Below, piece by piece: positions 31,912 through 39,657 of a DNA stretch of 64,000 nt (the first letter of the stretch is position 1; each line of letters starts with the position of its first letter). Origin of the DNA: Conexibacter woesei DSM 14684 (GTDB lineage Bacteria > Actinomycetota > Thermoleophilia > Solirubrobacterales > Solirubrobacteraceae); contig NC_013739.1 of assembly GCF_000025265.1 (NCBI RefSeq), forward strand, positions 2,666,001 through 2,730,000, written 5' to 3'. Under the pieces are notes generated by a model. That model saw nothing but the letters and a program-made list of their open reading frames with translations, was not told where the DNA came from and did no database searches. The position numbers were made by a program, and so were the translations under genes.

Positions 31912-34596
31912 ATGCGGACGAAGAGGCTCGCTCTCGCGATGACTGCCCTGACGATCGCCAGCACGCTGTCGCTCGCGACGTTCGCATCCGCGGACGCCGG
32001 GGCTGCCCAGCGCGTCGACCTGAAGGTCCTGCTGCTCGGCGCGACGGGCACAGAGCCCTCGTTCGAGGCGTGGCAGACGCAGCTCCAGCGCGAGGGCGTG
32101 CCGTTCGACGCGCTCGTCGCGAGACCGGGGCACGCGCCGATCACCGCCGCGACGCTCTCGACGACGCTCCCGGACGGGACGCTGGAGGGCAGATACGAGG
32201 CCGTGATCCTCGCGACCGGCGGGCTGCTGACGTGCGACTCGGCACCTTGCACCTCCGCGCTGTCGGCGGCGGAGTGGGCGGCGCTGCAGACCTACGAGCA
32301 GACGTTCCATGTCCGCCAGCTGAGCGCGTACGTCTTCCCGGGCGCTGACTTCGGCCTCAACGCGCCGACGTTCTCGGGCGTGATGGACGGCCAGGTCGGG
32401 AACCTCACCGCGTCCGGGCTGCAGGCGTTCCCCTACCTCAGAGGCCCGGTCGAGATCGACGTGGGCACGTTCGGCTACCAGGCGACGCCGGCCGCCGGCG
32501 CCAGATTCGACACGCTGCTCGGGGGGCCGAACGGCTCCGCGCTGGTCGGCGTCTACACGCATCCGGACGGTCGCGAGGAGATGGTCCAGACGTTCGACGG
32601 CAACCAGTACCAGCTGCATTCGTGGCTGCTGCGCCACGGCGAGCTGGAGTGGGTCACGCGCGGCACGTACCTCGGCCTCCAACGCAACTACCTGGAGCTG
32701 CAGGTGGACGACGTCTTCCTGCCCGACGACTCGTGGGACCCCGTCAGACACGTGACGAACTACGACCCGGCCGCCGCGATCCGGATGACGCCGGCCGACG
32801 TGACGTTCCTGTCGAATTGGCAGGCGGCGCGCGGAATCCGCATGGACATGGTCTTCAACGGCGGCGGCAGCGTCCAGTACACGCAGGAGAACGGCAGCGA
32901 CCCGCTGCTGCCCGCGTTCCAGGCGATCAAGTCGCAGGTCGGTTGGATCAACCACACCTACGACCATCCGAACCTCGACTGCTCGACGCAGTCGTTCATC
33001 GCGAGACAGATCACCGACAACACCGCCTGGGCGCAGCAGGCCGGGCTGCCGTTCAGCGGCGGAGAGCTGGTGACCGGCGAGCACTCCGGCCTCGCGAACC
33101 TCGCGCCCGGCAACCCCGGCACGATCGACCCGCCCGGGCTCGACGACGCGACGCCCGCGACGACCGGCGGCACGCTCGCCGCCGGCAGCTACGACTACAG
33201 CGTCACGGCCACGACGCCCAACGGCGAGAGCATCGGCTCGACGACGACGGTCGCGACGACCGGCGCGACGGGCTCGGTCTCGCTCGCATGGGAGGCGATC
33301 TGCCACGCGACGACGTACAAGGTCTACCGGCGCGTCTCGCCCGCCGGCGCCTGGGCGCTGCTCGCGACGATCGCGCAGCCGGCGAGAGCGTTCACCGACG
33401 CCGGCCCGGTCGCGATGACCTTCACCGACAGAGGCGCCGCCGGCGCGGCCGGCGCGCCGCCCGCGGGCAACGGCGCGCGGATCAACCCGTACGCCGAGAA
33501 CCCAGCGTTCGCCCCGGCGCTGAGAGCGGCTGGCGTGACCTCGATCGCCGGCGACGCGTCGAAGCCGTACCCGCAGAACCCGTCGAGCACGGCGGGCGCG
33601 CAGTGGCCGGCAGGGCAGTCGTTCGTCGACGGGCCGGCACGCGTGATCCCGCGCTACCCGACCAACGTCTACTACAACGTCGCGACCCAGGCGCAGCTGC
33701 TCGACGAGTTCAACTACCTCTACCTCCCGCCGGCGCTCGGCGGGGTCTGCGTCAACACGTCGGTGACGACGTGCCTGACCGCGCCGGCGACGTGGGCGGA
33801 CATCGTCGGAGGCGAGTCGCTGCGGATCTTCGGCCACATGATGGGCAACGACCCACGACCGCACTACTTCCACCAGACGAACATCGCCCAGACCGCGGCG
33901 GTCGGCGGCGGCGCCCTCTACCCGATCCTCGACGCGGTGCTCGCCGACTACGGCAGATTCTTCGCCGGCAACGCCCCGATCGTCCAGCTGTCGCAGTCGG
34001 CGATCGCCGACATGCTCGCGAGACAGGACGCCTGGTCCGCCGGGCGCAGAGCGGTCAGCGCGTACATCGAGGGCAACCAGATCACGATCGTCAACGGCGG
34101 CGCGGCGGTCTCGCTGCCGCTGAGCGGGACCGAGGTCGGCGACCTCTACGGCGGCACGCGCTCGGGCTGGACGACCGCGCCGACCGGCGCCAGCACCCAC
34201 GTCGCGGCGAACGCGTGGCCCGGGACGGTCACGCCCCCGCCGCCGCCCCCGCCGCCCCCGCCGCCGCCCGACACGAGACAGGTGGAGCACATCGACCCGC
34301 CGCCGACCGGCCCCGGGCCCGTGCTGGCGCCGCCGAGCGCGTCGCAGCCGCCGGTCACGACGCCGGCCAGAAGAGGGCCGGCGAGAAGAACGGCCGCGAG
34401 AAGAGTCGTCAAGAAGAAGGCGAAGTGCGTCGTCCGCCGCAAGGTCGTGAGAGGACCGCGCGGGAAGCGCCGCGTCGTGCTCGTGCGCAGACACTGCAAG
34501 CCGGCGCACAGACGCGGAAGAAGCGGCGCGAGACACCACGCGAGAGCGAGAGCGAGAGCGAAGCAGCGGGCGGCGGACCGCCGCAGAGGCGGCTGA
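31912..34596 (+). CDS. secreted Agd3-like polysaccharide deacetylase with polybasic tail
   Basis: An 894-residue exported protein. A signal peptide (MRTKRLALAMTALTIASTLS) is followed by a beta-rich N-terminal domain like the carbohydrate-binding part of Agd3 (VDLKVLLLGATGTEP). A NodB-like deacetylase domain has the metal-site acids in YLELQVDDVFLPDD and the His pair in INHTYDHPNLD. The catalytic domain appears split by a fibronectin-III-like insert (about residues 403-506, GGTLAAGSYDYSVTATTPNG to FTDAG). After a run of 11-12 prolines (34230-34270) comes a Lys/Arg-rich tail of about 80 residues. Agd3-type CE18 enzymes deacetylate galactosaminogalactan. The tail may hold the protein to acidic wall polymers or to the polysaccharide. 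An RBS (AAGGAG) precedes the ATG. Confidence 0.8.
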   Translation: MRTKRLALAMTALTIASTLSLATFASADAGAAQRVDLKVLLLGATGTEPSFEAWQTQLQREGVPFDALVARPGHAPITAATLSTTLPDGTLEGRYEAVILATGGLLTCDSAPCTSALSAAEWAALQTYEQTFHVRQLSAYVFPGADFGLNAPTFSGVMDGQVGNLTASGLQAFPYLRGPVEIDVGTFGYQATPAAGARFDTLLGGPNGSALVGVYTHPDGREEMVQTFDGNQYQLHSWLLRHGELEWVTRGTYLGLQRNYLELQVDDVFLPDDSWDPVRHVTNYDPAAAIRMTPADVTFLSNWQAARGIRMDMVFNGGGSVQYTQENGSDPLLPAFQAIKSQVGWINHTYDHPNLDCSTQSFIARQITDNTAWAQQAGLPFSGGELVTGEHSGLANLAPGNPGTIDPPGLDDATPATTGGTLAAGSYDYSVTATTPNGESIGSTTTVATTGATGSVSLAWEAICHATTYKVYRRVSPAGAWALLATIAQPARAFTDAGPVAMTFTDRGAAGAAGAPPAGNGARINPYAENPAFAPALRAAGVTSIAGDASKPYPQNPSSTAGAQWPAGQSFVDGPARVIPRYPTNVYYNVATQAQLLDEFNYLYLPPALGGVCVNTSVTTCLTAPATWADIVGGESLRIFGHMMGNDPRPHYFHQTNIAQTAAVGGGALYPILDAVLADYGRFFAGNAPIVQLSQSAIADMLARQDAWSAGRRAVSAYIEGNQITIVNGGAAVSLPLSGTEVGDLYGGTRSGWTTAPTGASTHVAANAWPGTVTPPPPPPPPPPPPDTRQVEHIDPPPTGPGPVLAPPSASQPPVTTPARRGPARRTAARRVVKKKAKCVVRRKVVRGPRGKRRVVLVRRHCKPAHRRGRSGARHHARARARAKQRAADRRRGG

Positions 34597-34600
34597 GGCG

Positions 34601-34849
34601 TCAGCCGGGCGGCGTCGCGCCGACGTGCCAGCGGCGCGTGCCGCGGTGCGAGACGCAGACGACGTCGCCCCGGCAGCGCAGGCGTTCGAGCGCATCGCGG
34701 ACAGCGACCTGGAACGCGCCGCCGACGGCGTGCTCCTGCGACAGCTCCCAGACGATCAGGCTGGTGCTCGGGGAGCGGTAGGCGAGCGACAGCCGCTCGA
34801 CGGCGGCGAGCACGTCGACGTCGGTCAGCTCGGCCGACGGCACGCGCAT
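34601..34849 (-). CDS. small hypothetical protein (possible winged helix)
   Basis: An 82-residue protein starting MRVPSAELTDVDVLAAVERL and ending RGTRRWHVGATPPG. The pattern LTDVDVLAAVERLSLAYRSPSTSLIVWEL ... RDALERLRCRGDVVCVS looks like a helix-helix-wing arrangement, but I cannot place it in a family. It is convergent with the Agd3-like gene. An upstream in-frame start at 34936 would add 29 residues without clear structure. Real but weakly supported. Confidence 0.45.
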   Translation of the reverse strand: MRVPSAELTDVDVLAAVERLSLAYRSPSTSLIVWELSQEHAVGGAFQVAVRDALERLRCRGDVVCVSHRGTRRWHVGATPPG

Positions 34850-35084
34850 CGCGGCCGCCCACCTGCCGGGCAGCACCCGCTCCCGTGCCGTTCGTCCTCC
34901 AGGGGAGAGTGCCACTCCAGCCAGCCGACCACGCATCTGCGCCGATCCCTTCGCCCGTGCCCCCGGCCAACCCGCCGGTCAGATGCTTCTATCCATTTTG
35001 CGGGAAAAGCCAACGCGGCACAGAGCTTTTGCACGCGTGACGGACCGGATTCCTACCGGAGCGCTCCCGGAAGCGGCCACGCGG
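34850..35084. other. intergenic stretch without recognised feature
   Basis: About 235 bases between the small hypothetical gene and the GntR gene, of locally lower GC around 34985-35030. I see no gene, clear terminator or repeat in it. Confidence 0.5.
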
Positions 35085-35744
35085 CTACTCCTCGTGCGCG
35101 AGCAGCGCGCCGAGCGTGAGCCAGTTGGCGCGCGCGGCGACGGCGGCGCCGGCGGCGTCCCCGGCGCCGGCGCGCGTGAGGATCGCCTGGTGCTGGGCGA
35201 CCGAGCGCCGCCCCGGCAGCGCGTCGCCGCGCAGCCGCTCCAGGCGGTGCAGCCGCGGTGTGACGCGCGCGAGCGCGCGCTTGACCTCGGCGTTGCCGGC
35301 GACGCGCACGAAGACCGCGTGGAAGCGGTCGTCGGCGGCATAGGCGCCCGCGCCGTCGGCCGCTGCCAGCGCGCGCAGGAACGCCTCGTTCTCGCGTTGC
35401 AGCAGCTCGAGATCGCCGCCCTCCAGCTGCGGCACCGCCAGCTCGGTCGCGAGCGCGTGCAGCGCGGCGAGGACCGGGAACGTGTCACGCACGTCGGCGG
35501 GCTCGACCGGCGCGACGCGCGTGTACCGCTGCGGCGCCAGCTCGACCAGGCCCTCGTCGGCGAGGCGTGTCAGCGCATCGCGCACCGGGGTGCGGCTGAG
35601 CCCGAGCCAGGCGCACAGCTCCGTGTCGTGCAGCTGCTCGCCCGGCGCGAGCGTCCCGTCGACGATCGCGGTGCAGAGCGCGGCATAGGCGGTGTCGCGC
35701 AGCAGCTGCCGTTCGACGGCGTCCCGTTCGTGGGGAACTGGCAT
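35085..35744 (-). CDS. GntR-family transcriptional regulator (FCD type)
   Basis: A 219-residue regulator with an N-terminal winged helix (DGTLAPGEQLHDTELCAWLGLSRTPVRDALTRLADEGLVEL, about residues 25-75) and an all-helical FCD ligand domain (ADVRDTFPVLAALHALA, DDRFHAVFVRVAGN, LERLRGDALPGRRSVAQHQAIL). His residues in DRFHAVF and VAQHQAIL are at the usual metal/ligand positions. The ATG at 35744 is chosen because the downstream helix-turn-helix spacing is then normal. It is divergent from hypC with a 114-base gap, so it is the obvious candidate regulator of the hydrogenase operon; the ligand is unknown. Confidence 0.9.
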   Translation of the reverse strand: MPVPHERDAVERQLLRDTAYAALCTAIVDGTLAPGEQLHDTELCAWLGLSRTPVRDALTRLADEGLVELAPQRYTRVAPVEPADVRDTFPVLAALHALATELAVPQLEGGDLELLQRENEAFLRALAAADGAGAYAADDRFHAVFVRVAGNAEVKRALARVTPRLHRLERLRGDALPGRRSVAQHQAILTRAGAGDAAGAAVAARANWLTLGALLAHEE

Positions 35745-35784
35745 CTGACACTTCAGTAGACCACCGCCGTCAAGCAGCTTGCTT
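35745..35784. promoter_or_regulatory. candidate GntR operators in the hypC-gntR gap
   Basis: Two short dyads lie in the divergent gap. CTGACACTTCAG (35745-35756) is adjacent to the gntR start. AGCAGCTTGCT (35773-35783) is a near-perfect dyad. Either could be a repressor site. The assignment is by eye and by position only. Confidence 0.35.
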
Positions 35785-35858
35785 TCATACACCCGCCGCG
35801 ATAGACCATCTTCCTGGAGGGATCAATTGCGATCGCTCCGGAGAGGAGACGACGACGC

Positions 35859-36137
35859 ATGTGCCTGGCAATCCCGGGGCAGATCATCGCGATCGTCGAC
35901 GACGCCAACCGGTTGGCCCAGGTGGACGTCGCCGGTGTCCGGCGGACCGTCAACGTCGGCTTGCTCGACGCCGACGGCGGCGGCGTCGTGCAGGGTGACT
36001 GGGTCCTGATCCACGTCGGCTTCGCGATCTCCAAGGTCGACGAGGCCGAGGCCGCGGCGACGCTGAAGCTGCTGCGCGGCATGGGCGCCGAGTACGAGCA
36101 GGAGCTGGAGGAGCTGAAGGCGAGCGTGATCGAGTGA
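35859..36137 (+). CDS. hypC: [NiFe]-hydrogenase maturation chaperone HypC
   Basis: A 92-residue chaperone with the essential N-terminal Cys2 (MCLAIPGQIIAIV), the OB-like core VRRTVNVGLLD, and DWVLIHVGFAISKVDEAEA. HypC works with HypD to assemble the Fe(CN)2CO group and deliver it to the large subunit. GAGAGGAG lies 9 bases upstream of the ATG. It is the first gene of a 15-gene hydrogenase operon and overlaps the next gene by GTGA. Confidence 0.95.
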   Translation: MCLAIPGQIIAIVDDANRLAQVDVAGVRRTVNVGLLDADGGGVVQGDWVLIHVGFAISKVDEAEAAATLKLLRGMGAEYEQELEELKASVIE

Positions 36138-36367
36138 GCGGGGCTCACTGCTCTCCCGATGACGGCCACTGCATCACGTGCGGTGACGACGGCGTGCCGA
36201 TGCGCGTGATGGCGGTCGACGAGCCGCGCGGGCTCGCGCTCTGCGCGCAGGAGGACGGCGGTGCCCGCTCGACCGTCGAGATCGCGCTCGTCGCGCCGGT
36301 CGCGCCCGGCGACATGGTGCTCGTCCACGCCGGCACTGCGCTCACGCGGCTGGAGACGCTCGCATGA
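36134..36367 (+). CDS. second HypC/HupF-like small protein
   Basis: A 77-residue protein with GHCITCGDDGVPMRVMAVDEPRGLALC and GDMVLVHAGTAL. The C-terminal part is HypC-like, but the N-terminal Cys2 is missing and a CxxC pair (CITC) is present instead. Similar HupF-like proteins accompany HypC in actinobacterial hydrogenase loci; their exact step is not established. The GTG start overlaps hypC and the stop overlaps hypD. Confidence 0.85.
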   Translation: MSGAHCSPDDGHCITCGDDGVPMRVMAVDEPRGLALCAQEDGGARSTVEIALVAPVAPGDMVLVHAGTALTRLETLA

Positions 36368-37479
36368 GATTCGTCGACGAGTTCCGTGACGCGGAGCTGG
36401 GCCGGACGCTTGCGGGCGAGATCGTCGCCGCCGTCGAGCCCGGCCGTCACTACAAGCTGATGGAGGTGTGCGGCGGGCACACCCACTCGATCTACAAGTA
36501 CGGCGTCGACGACCTGCTGCCGGAGAACGTCGAGCTGGTCCACGGGCCGGGCTGCCCGGTCTGCGTGATCCCGATGGGCCGCGTCGACGACGGGATCGCG
36601 ATCGCCCACCAGGACGACGTGATCTTCGCCTGCTTCGGCGACATGATGCGCGTGCCCGGCTCCGACGGGACGCTGCTGGAGGCCAAAGCGCAGGGCGCCG
36701 ACATCCGGATGGTCTACTCGCCGCTCGACGCGCTGCGGATCGCGAAGGCCGAGCCCTCCAAGCAGGTCGTCTTCTTCGCGATCGGCTTCGAGACGACCGC
36801 GCCGTCGACCGCGCTGACGCTCAAGCGCGCGAAGGCGGAAGGCGTCGAGAACTTCTCCTGCGTCTGCAACCACGTCACGATCGTGCCGCCGCTGCGCGCG
36901 CTGCTCGACTCGCCCGACCTGCGGCTCGATGGCTTCGTCGGCCCCGGGCACGTCTCGACCGTCGTCGGCGCGCGCCCGTTCGAGTTCATCCCCGCCGACT
37001 ACGGCAAGCCGATCGTGATCTCCGGCTTCGAGCCGACCGACATCCTGCAGTCGGTGCTGATGCTGCTGCGGCAGCTGCACGCCGGCAGACGCGAGGTCGA
37101 GAACCAGTACAAGCGCGTGGTCCCGTGGGAGGGCAACCTGCGTGCACTCGAGGTGATGGCCGAGGTGTTCGCGCTGCGGCCGCACTTCGAGTGGCGCGGG
37201 CTGGGCTTCATCTCGCACAGCGGCCTGCGGCTGTCCGACGACTACGCCGACTTCGACGCCGAGCGCCGCTGGCCGGTCCCCGGCGTGCGCGTCGCGGACC
37301 CGAAGGCGTGCCAGTGCGGCGAGGTGCTGAAGGGCGTGATCAAGCCGTGGGAGTGCAAGGTCTTCGGCACCGCCTGCACGCCGGAGCGCCCGATCGGCAC
37401 GTGCATGGTGTCGTCGGAGGGCGCCTGCGCGGCGTACTACAACTACGGGCGCTTCGCGCGGGAGCGGGAGGTCGTCTAG
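36364..37479 (+). CDS. hypD: hydrogenase maturation protein HypD
   Basis: A 371-residue iron-sulfur protein. Conserved blocks are MEVCGGHTHSIYKYG (Cys and His of the active centre), HGPGCPVCVIPMGRVD, FGDMMRVPG, FFAIGFETTAPST, FVGPGHVSTVVG, and the C-terminal [4Fe-4S] ligands in ACQCGEVLKGVIKPWECKVFGTACTPERP. HypD holds the iron on which the CO and CN ligands are assembled together with HypC. All key cysteines are present. ATGA-overlapped with the previous gene and followed directly by hypE. Confidence 0.97.
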   Translation: MRFVDEFRDAELGRTLAGEIVAAVEPGRHYKLMEVCGGHTHSIYKYGVDDLLPENVELVHGPGCPVCVIPMGRVDDGIAIAHQDDVIFACFGDMMRVPGSDGTLLEAKAQGADIRMVYSPLDALRIAKAEPSKQVVFFAIGFETTAPSTALTLKRAKAEGVENFSCVCNHVTIVPPLRALLDSPDLRLDGFVGPGHVSTVVGARPFEFIPADYGKPIVISGFEPTDILQSVLMLLRQLHAGRREVENQYKRVVPWEGNLRALEVMAEVFALRPHFEWRGLGFISHSGLRLSDDYADFDAERRWPVPGVRVADPKACQCGEVLKGVIKPWECKVFGTACTPERPIGTCMVSSEGACAAYYNYGRFAREREVV

Positions 37480-38571
37480 GTGAGCGCGGTCGGCCGCGAG
37501 GAGCGGATCCTCGACATCATCGCGACGGCGCGCTCGAAGCGGCCGAAGTTCCGCGACGAGCGGATCACGATGGCCCACGGCGCCGGCGGCAAGGCGACCG
37601 GCGCGCTGATCGAGGGGCTGCTCGTGCCCGCGCTCGCGAACCCGGCGCTGGAGCAGCTCGCGGACGCCGGCAGCGTGACGGTCGACGACGTCGGCATGGC
37701 GTTGACGACCGACAGCTTCGTCGTCAAGCCGCTGCGCTTCCCCGGCGGCTCGATCGGCGAGCTGGCCGTCAACGGCACCGTCAACGACCTCGCCGTCGCC
37801 GGTGCGCGCCCGCTCGCGCTGACGCTCTCGCTGATCCTCGAAGAGGGGTTGGAGTCGAGCGTGCTGCGCGCCGAGGTCGAGGCGATCGCGGCCGCCGCCG
37901 CGGCGGCCGGCGTCGTCGTCGTCGCGGGCGACACGAAGGTCGTCGAGCGCGGCCACGCCGACCAGCTGTACGTCTGCACGACCGGTCTCGGGCGGATCGA
38001 CCCGCGCGCGACGCTGGCGCCGAGCGCGCTGCGGCCCGGCGACCAGGTGATCGTCTCCGGTCGCATCGGCGAGCACGGCACCGCGATCATGCTCGCGCGC
38101 GGCGAGTTCGAGCTGGGCGCCGAGATCGTCTCCGACACGCGCTCGCTGTGGCCGGCGGTCGACGCGCTGCTCGACGCGGCCGGCCCGGGCCTGCGCTGCC
38201 TGCGCGACGCGACGCGCGGCGGCGTCGCCTCGGTCCTGAACGAGCTGGCGCGCGCCTCCGGTGTCGCGCTGCTCGTGCGCGAGGGCGACGTGCCGGTGCA
38301 CCCGGCGGTCGCGGGCGCCGCCGAGCTGCTCGGGATCGACCCGATGCACGTCGCCAACGAGGGCGTGCTCGTCGCGGTCGTCGCGCCCGAGCACGCCGAC
38401 GCGGCGCTCGCCGCGCTGCGCGGCGCGGGCGACGCGGAGCACTTCGCGCAGGCCGCCGCGATCGGCGAGGTCAGGACCGAGCCGCCGGGGATGGTGCTCG
38501 TCGAGACGGCGTTCGGCGGCAAGCGCGTGATGGACCAGTTGGTGGGCGACCCACTCCCACGGATCTGCTGA
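37480..38571 (+). CDS. hypE: hydrogenase maturation protein HypE (thiocarbamoyl dehydratase)
   Basis: A 363-residue PurM-like ATPase that dehydrates the carbamoyl group carried on its C-terminal cysteine to thiocyanate, supplying the CN ligands. It begins with ITMAHGAGGKATG, has the PurM motif VAGDTKVV and DATRGGVASVLNELA, and ends in PRIC with the carrier Cys as last residue. The GTG start is adjacent to the hypD stop. The length is normal. Confidence 0.97.
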   Translation: MSAVGREERILDIIATARSKRPKFRDERITMAHGAGGKATGALIEGLLVPALANPALEQLADAGSVTVDDVGMALTTDSFVVKPLRFPGGSIGELAVNGTVNDLAVAGARPLALTLSLILEEGLESSVLRAEVEAIAAAAAAAGVVVVAGDTKVVERGHADQLYVCTTGLGRIDPRATLAPSALRPGDQVIVSGRIGEHGTAIMLARGEFELGAEIVSDTRSLWPAVDALLDAAGPGLRCLRDATRGGVASVLNELARASGVALLVREGDVPVHPAVAGAAELLGIDPMHVANEGVLVAVVAPEHADAALAALRGAGDAEHFAQAAAIGEVRTEPPGMVLVETAFGGKRVMDQLVGDPLPRIC

Positions 38572-38583
38572 GAGGAGCCAGGC

Positions 38584-39645
38584 ATGTCGACCGTCGAGTT
38601 CACCCCGAGACAGCGCGAGACGGAGGCGATCACCGCTCACGTGCTGTGGATGACGACCGGGCTGGGGTGCGACGGCGACTCGGTCGCGATGACCTCGGCG
38701 ACGAACCCGAGCCTCGAAGACATCATCACCGGCGCGATCCCGGGGATGCCGAGAGTGGTGGTCCACAACCCGGTGATCGCCTACGAGCAGGGCGAGGACT
38801 TCATGAGAGCGTGGTTCGCCGCCGAGCGCGGCGAGCTGGACCCGTTCGTGCTGATCCTCGAAGGGTCGCTCGGCAACGAGAAGATCAACGGCGCCGGGCA
38901 CTGGTCCGGCCTCGGGACCGACCCGTCGACCGGCCAGCCGATCACGACGAACGCGTGGATCGACCGGCTTGCGCCGAAGGCGGCGGCGGTCGTCGCGGTC
39001 GGCACCTGCGCGACGTACGGCGGCATCCCGGCGATGGCTGGCAACGCGACCGGCGCGATGGGGCTGCGCGACTACCTCGGCTGGAGATGGACGTCGAAGG
39101 CGGGGATCCCGATCGTCAACATACCCGGCTGCCCGGCGCAGCCGGACAACATGACCGAGATGCTCGTCCACCTCGTCTTCGCGCTCGCGGGGATGGCGCC
39201 GGTGCCGGAGCTGGACGACGCCGGCCGCCCGACCTCGCTGTTCGGGCGCACCGCGCACGAGAGCTGCAACCGCGCCGCGTTCTACGAGTCGGGCAACTTC
39301 GCGACCGAGTACGGCTCCGACCACCGCTGCCTCGTCAAGCTCGGGTGCAAGGGACCGGTCGTCAAGTGCAACGTCCCGTTGCGCGGCTGGCAGAGCGGGA
39401 TGGGCGGCTGCCCCAACGTCGGCGGCATCTGCATGGCGTGCACGATGCCCGGCTTCCCCGACAAGTACATGCCGTTCATGGAGGAGGCGGGCAACGCGAG
39501 AATCTCCTCGGCGATCGCGAGATTCACCTACGGGCCGATCCTGCGGTGGGGCCGCAGCATCGAGATGAGACGCAGATACGACAAGGAGCCGGAGTGGCGC
39601 CACAACCGCGCCGAACTCACCACCGGCTACTCCAAGCGCTGGTAG
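38584..39645 (+). CDS. hhyS: [NiFe]-hydrogenase small subunit, actinobacterial (group 1h) type
   Basis: A 353-residue iron-sulfur subunit without a Tat signal, so the enzyme is cytoplasmic. The proximal-cluster motif reads GLGC29-D-G-D32: where standard enzymes have CxxC there is CxxD. This is the three-Cys/one-Asp ligation described for the O2-tolerant Cupriavidus necator (Ralstonia eutropha) actinobacterial-type hydrogenase. Further ligands are seen in GTCATYGG, NIPGCPAQPDN, HESCNRAAFYE, HRCLVKLGCKGP, KCNVPLRGW, GGCPNVGGICMACTMPGF. An RBS (AGAGGAG) precedes the ATG. The family oxidises trace H2 to feed respiration in dormancy. Arginine is often AGA here (at least eight codons). Confidence 0.95.
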   Translation: MSTVEFTPRQRETEAITAHVLWMTTGLGCDGDSVAMTSATNPSLEDIITGAIPGMPRVVVHNPVIAYEQGEDFMRAWFAAERGELDPFVLILEGSLGNEKINGAGHWSGLGTDPSTGQPITTNAWIDRLAPKAAAVVAVGTCATYGGIPAMAGNATGAMGLRDYLGWRWTSKAGIPIVNIPGCPAQPDNMTEMLVHLVFALAGMAPVPELDDAGRPTSLFGRTAHESCNRAAFYESGNFATEYGSDHRCLVKLGCKGPVVKCNVPLRGWQSGMGGCPNVGGICMACTMPGFPDKYMPFMEEAGNARISSAIARFTYGPILRWGRSIEMRRRYDKEPEWRHNRAELTTGYSKRW

Positions 39646-39657
39646 GGGAGCGACACG

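Noticed and set aside
34230-34596. Frameshifted or foreign tail on the deacetylase gene
   Set aside because: The reading frame is continuous with the catalytic part and keeps a strong Lys/Arg bias with a normal stop. A disordered basic tail is a simpler explanation.
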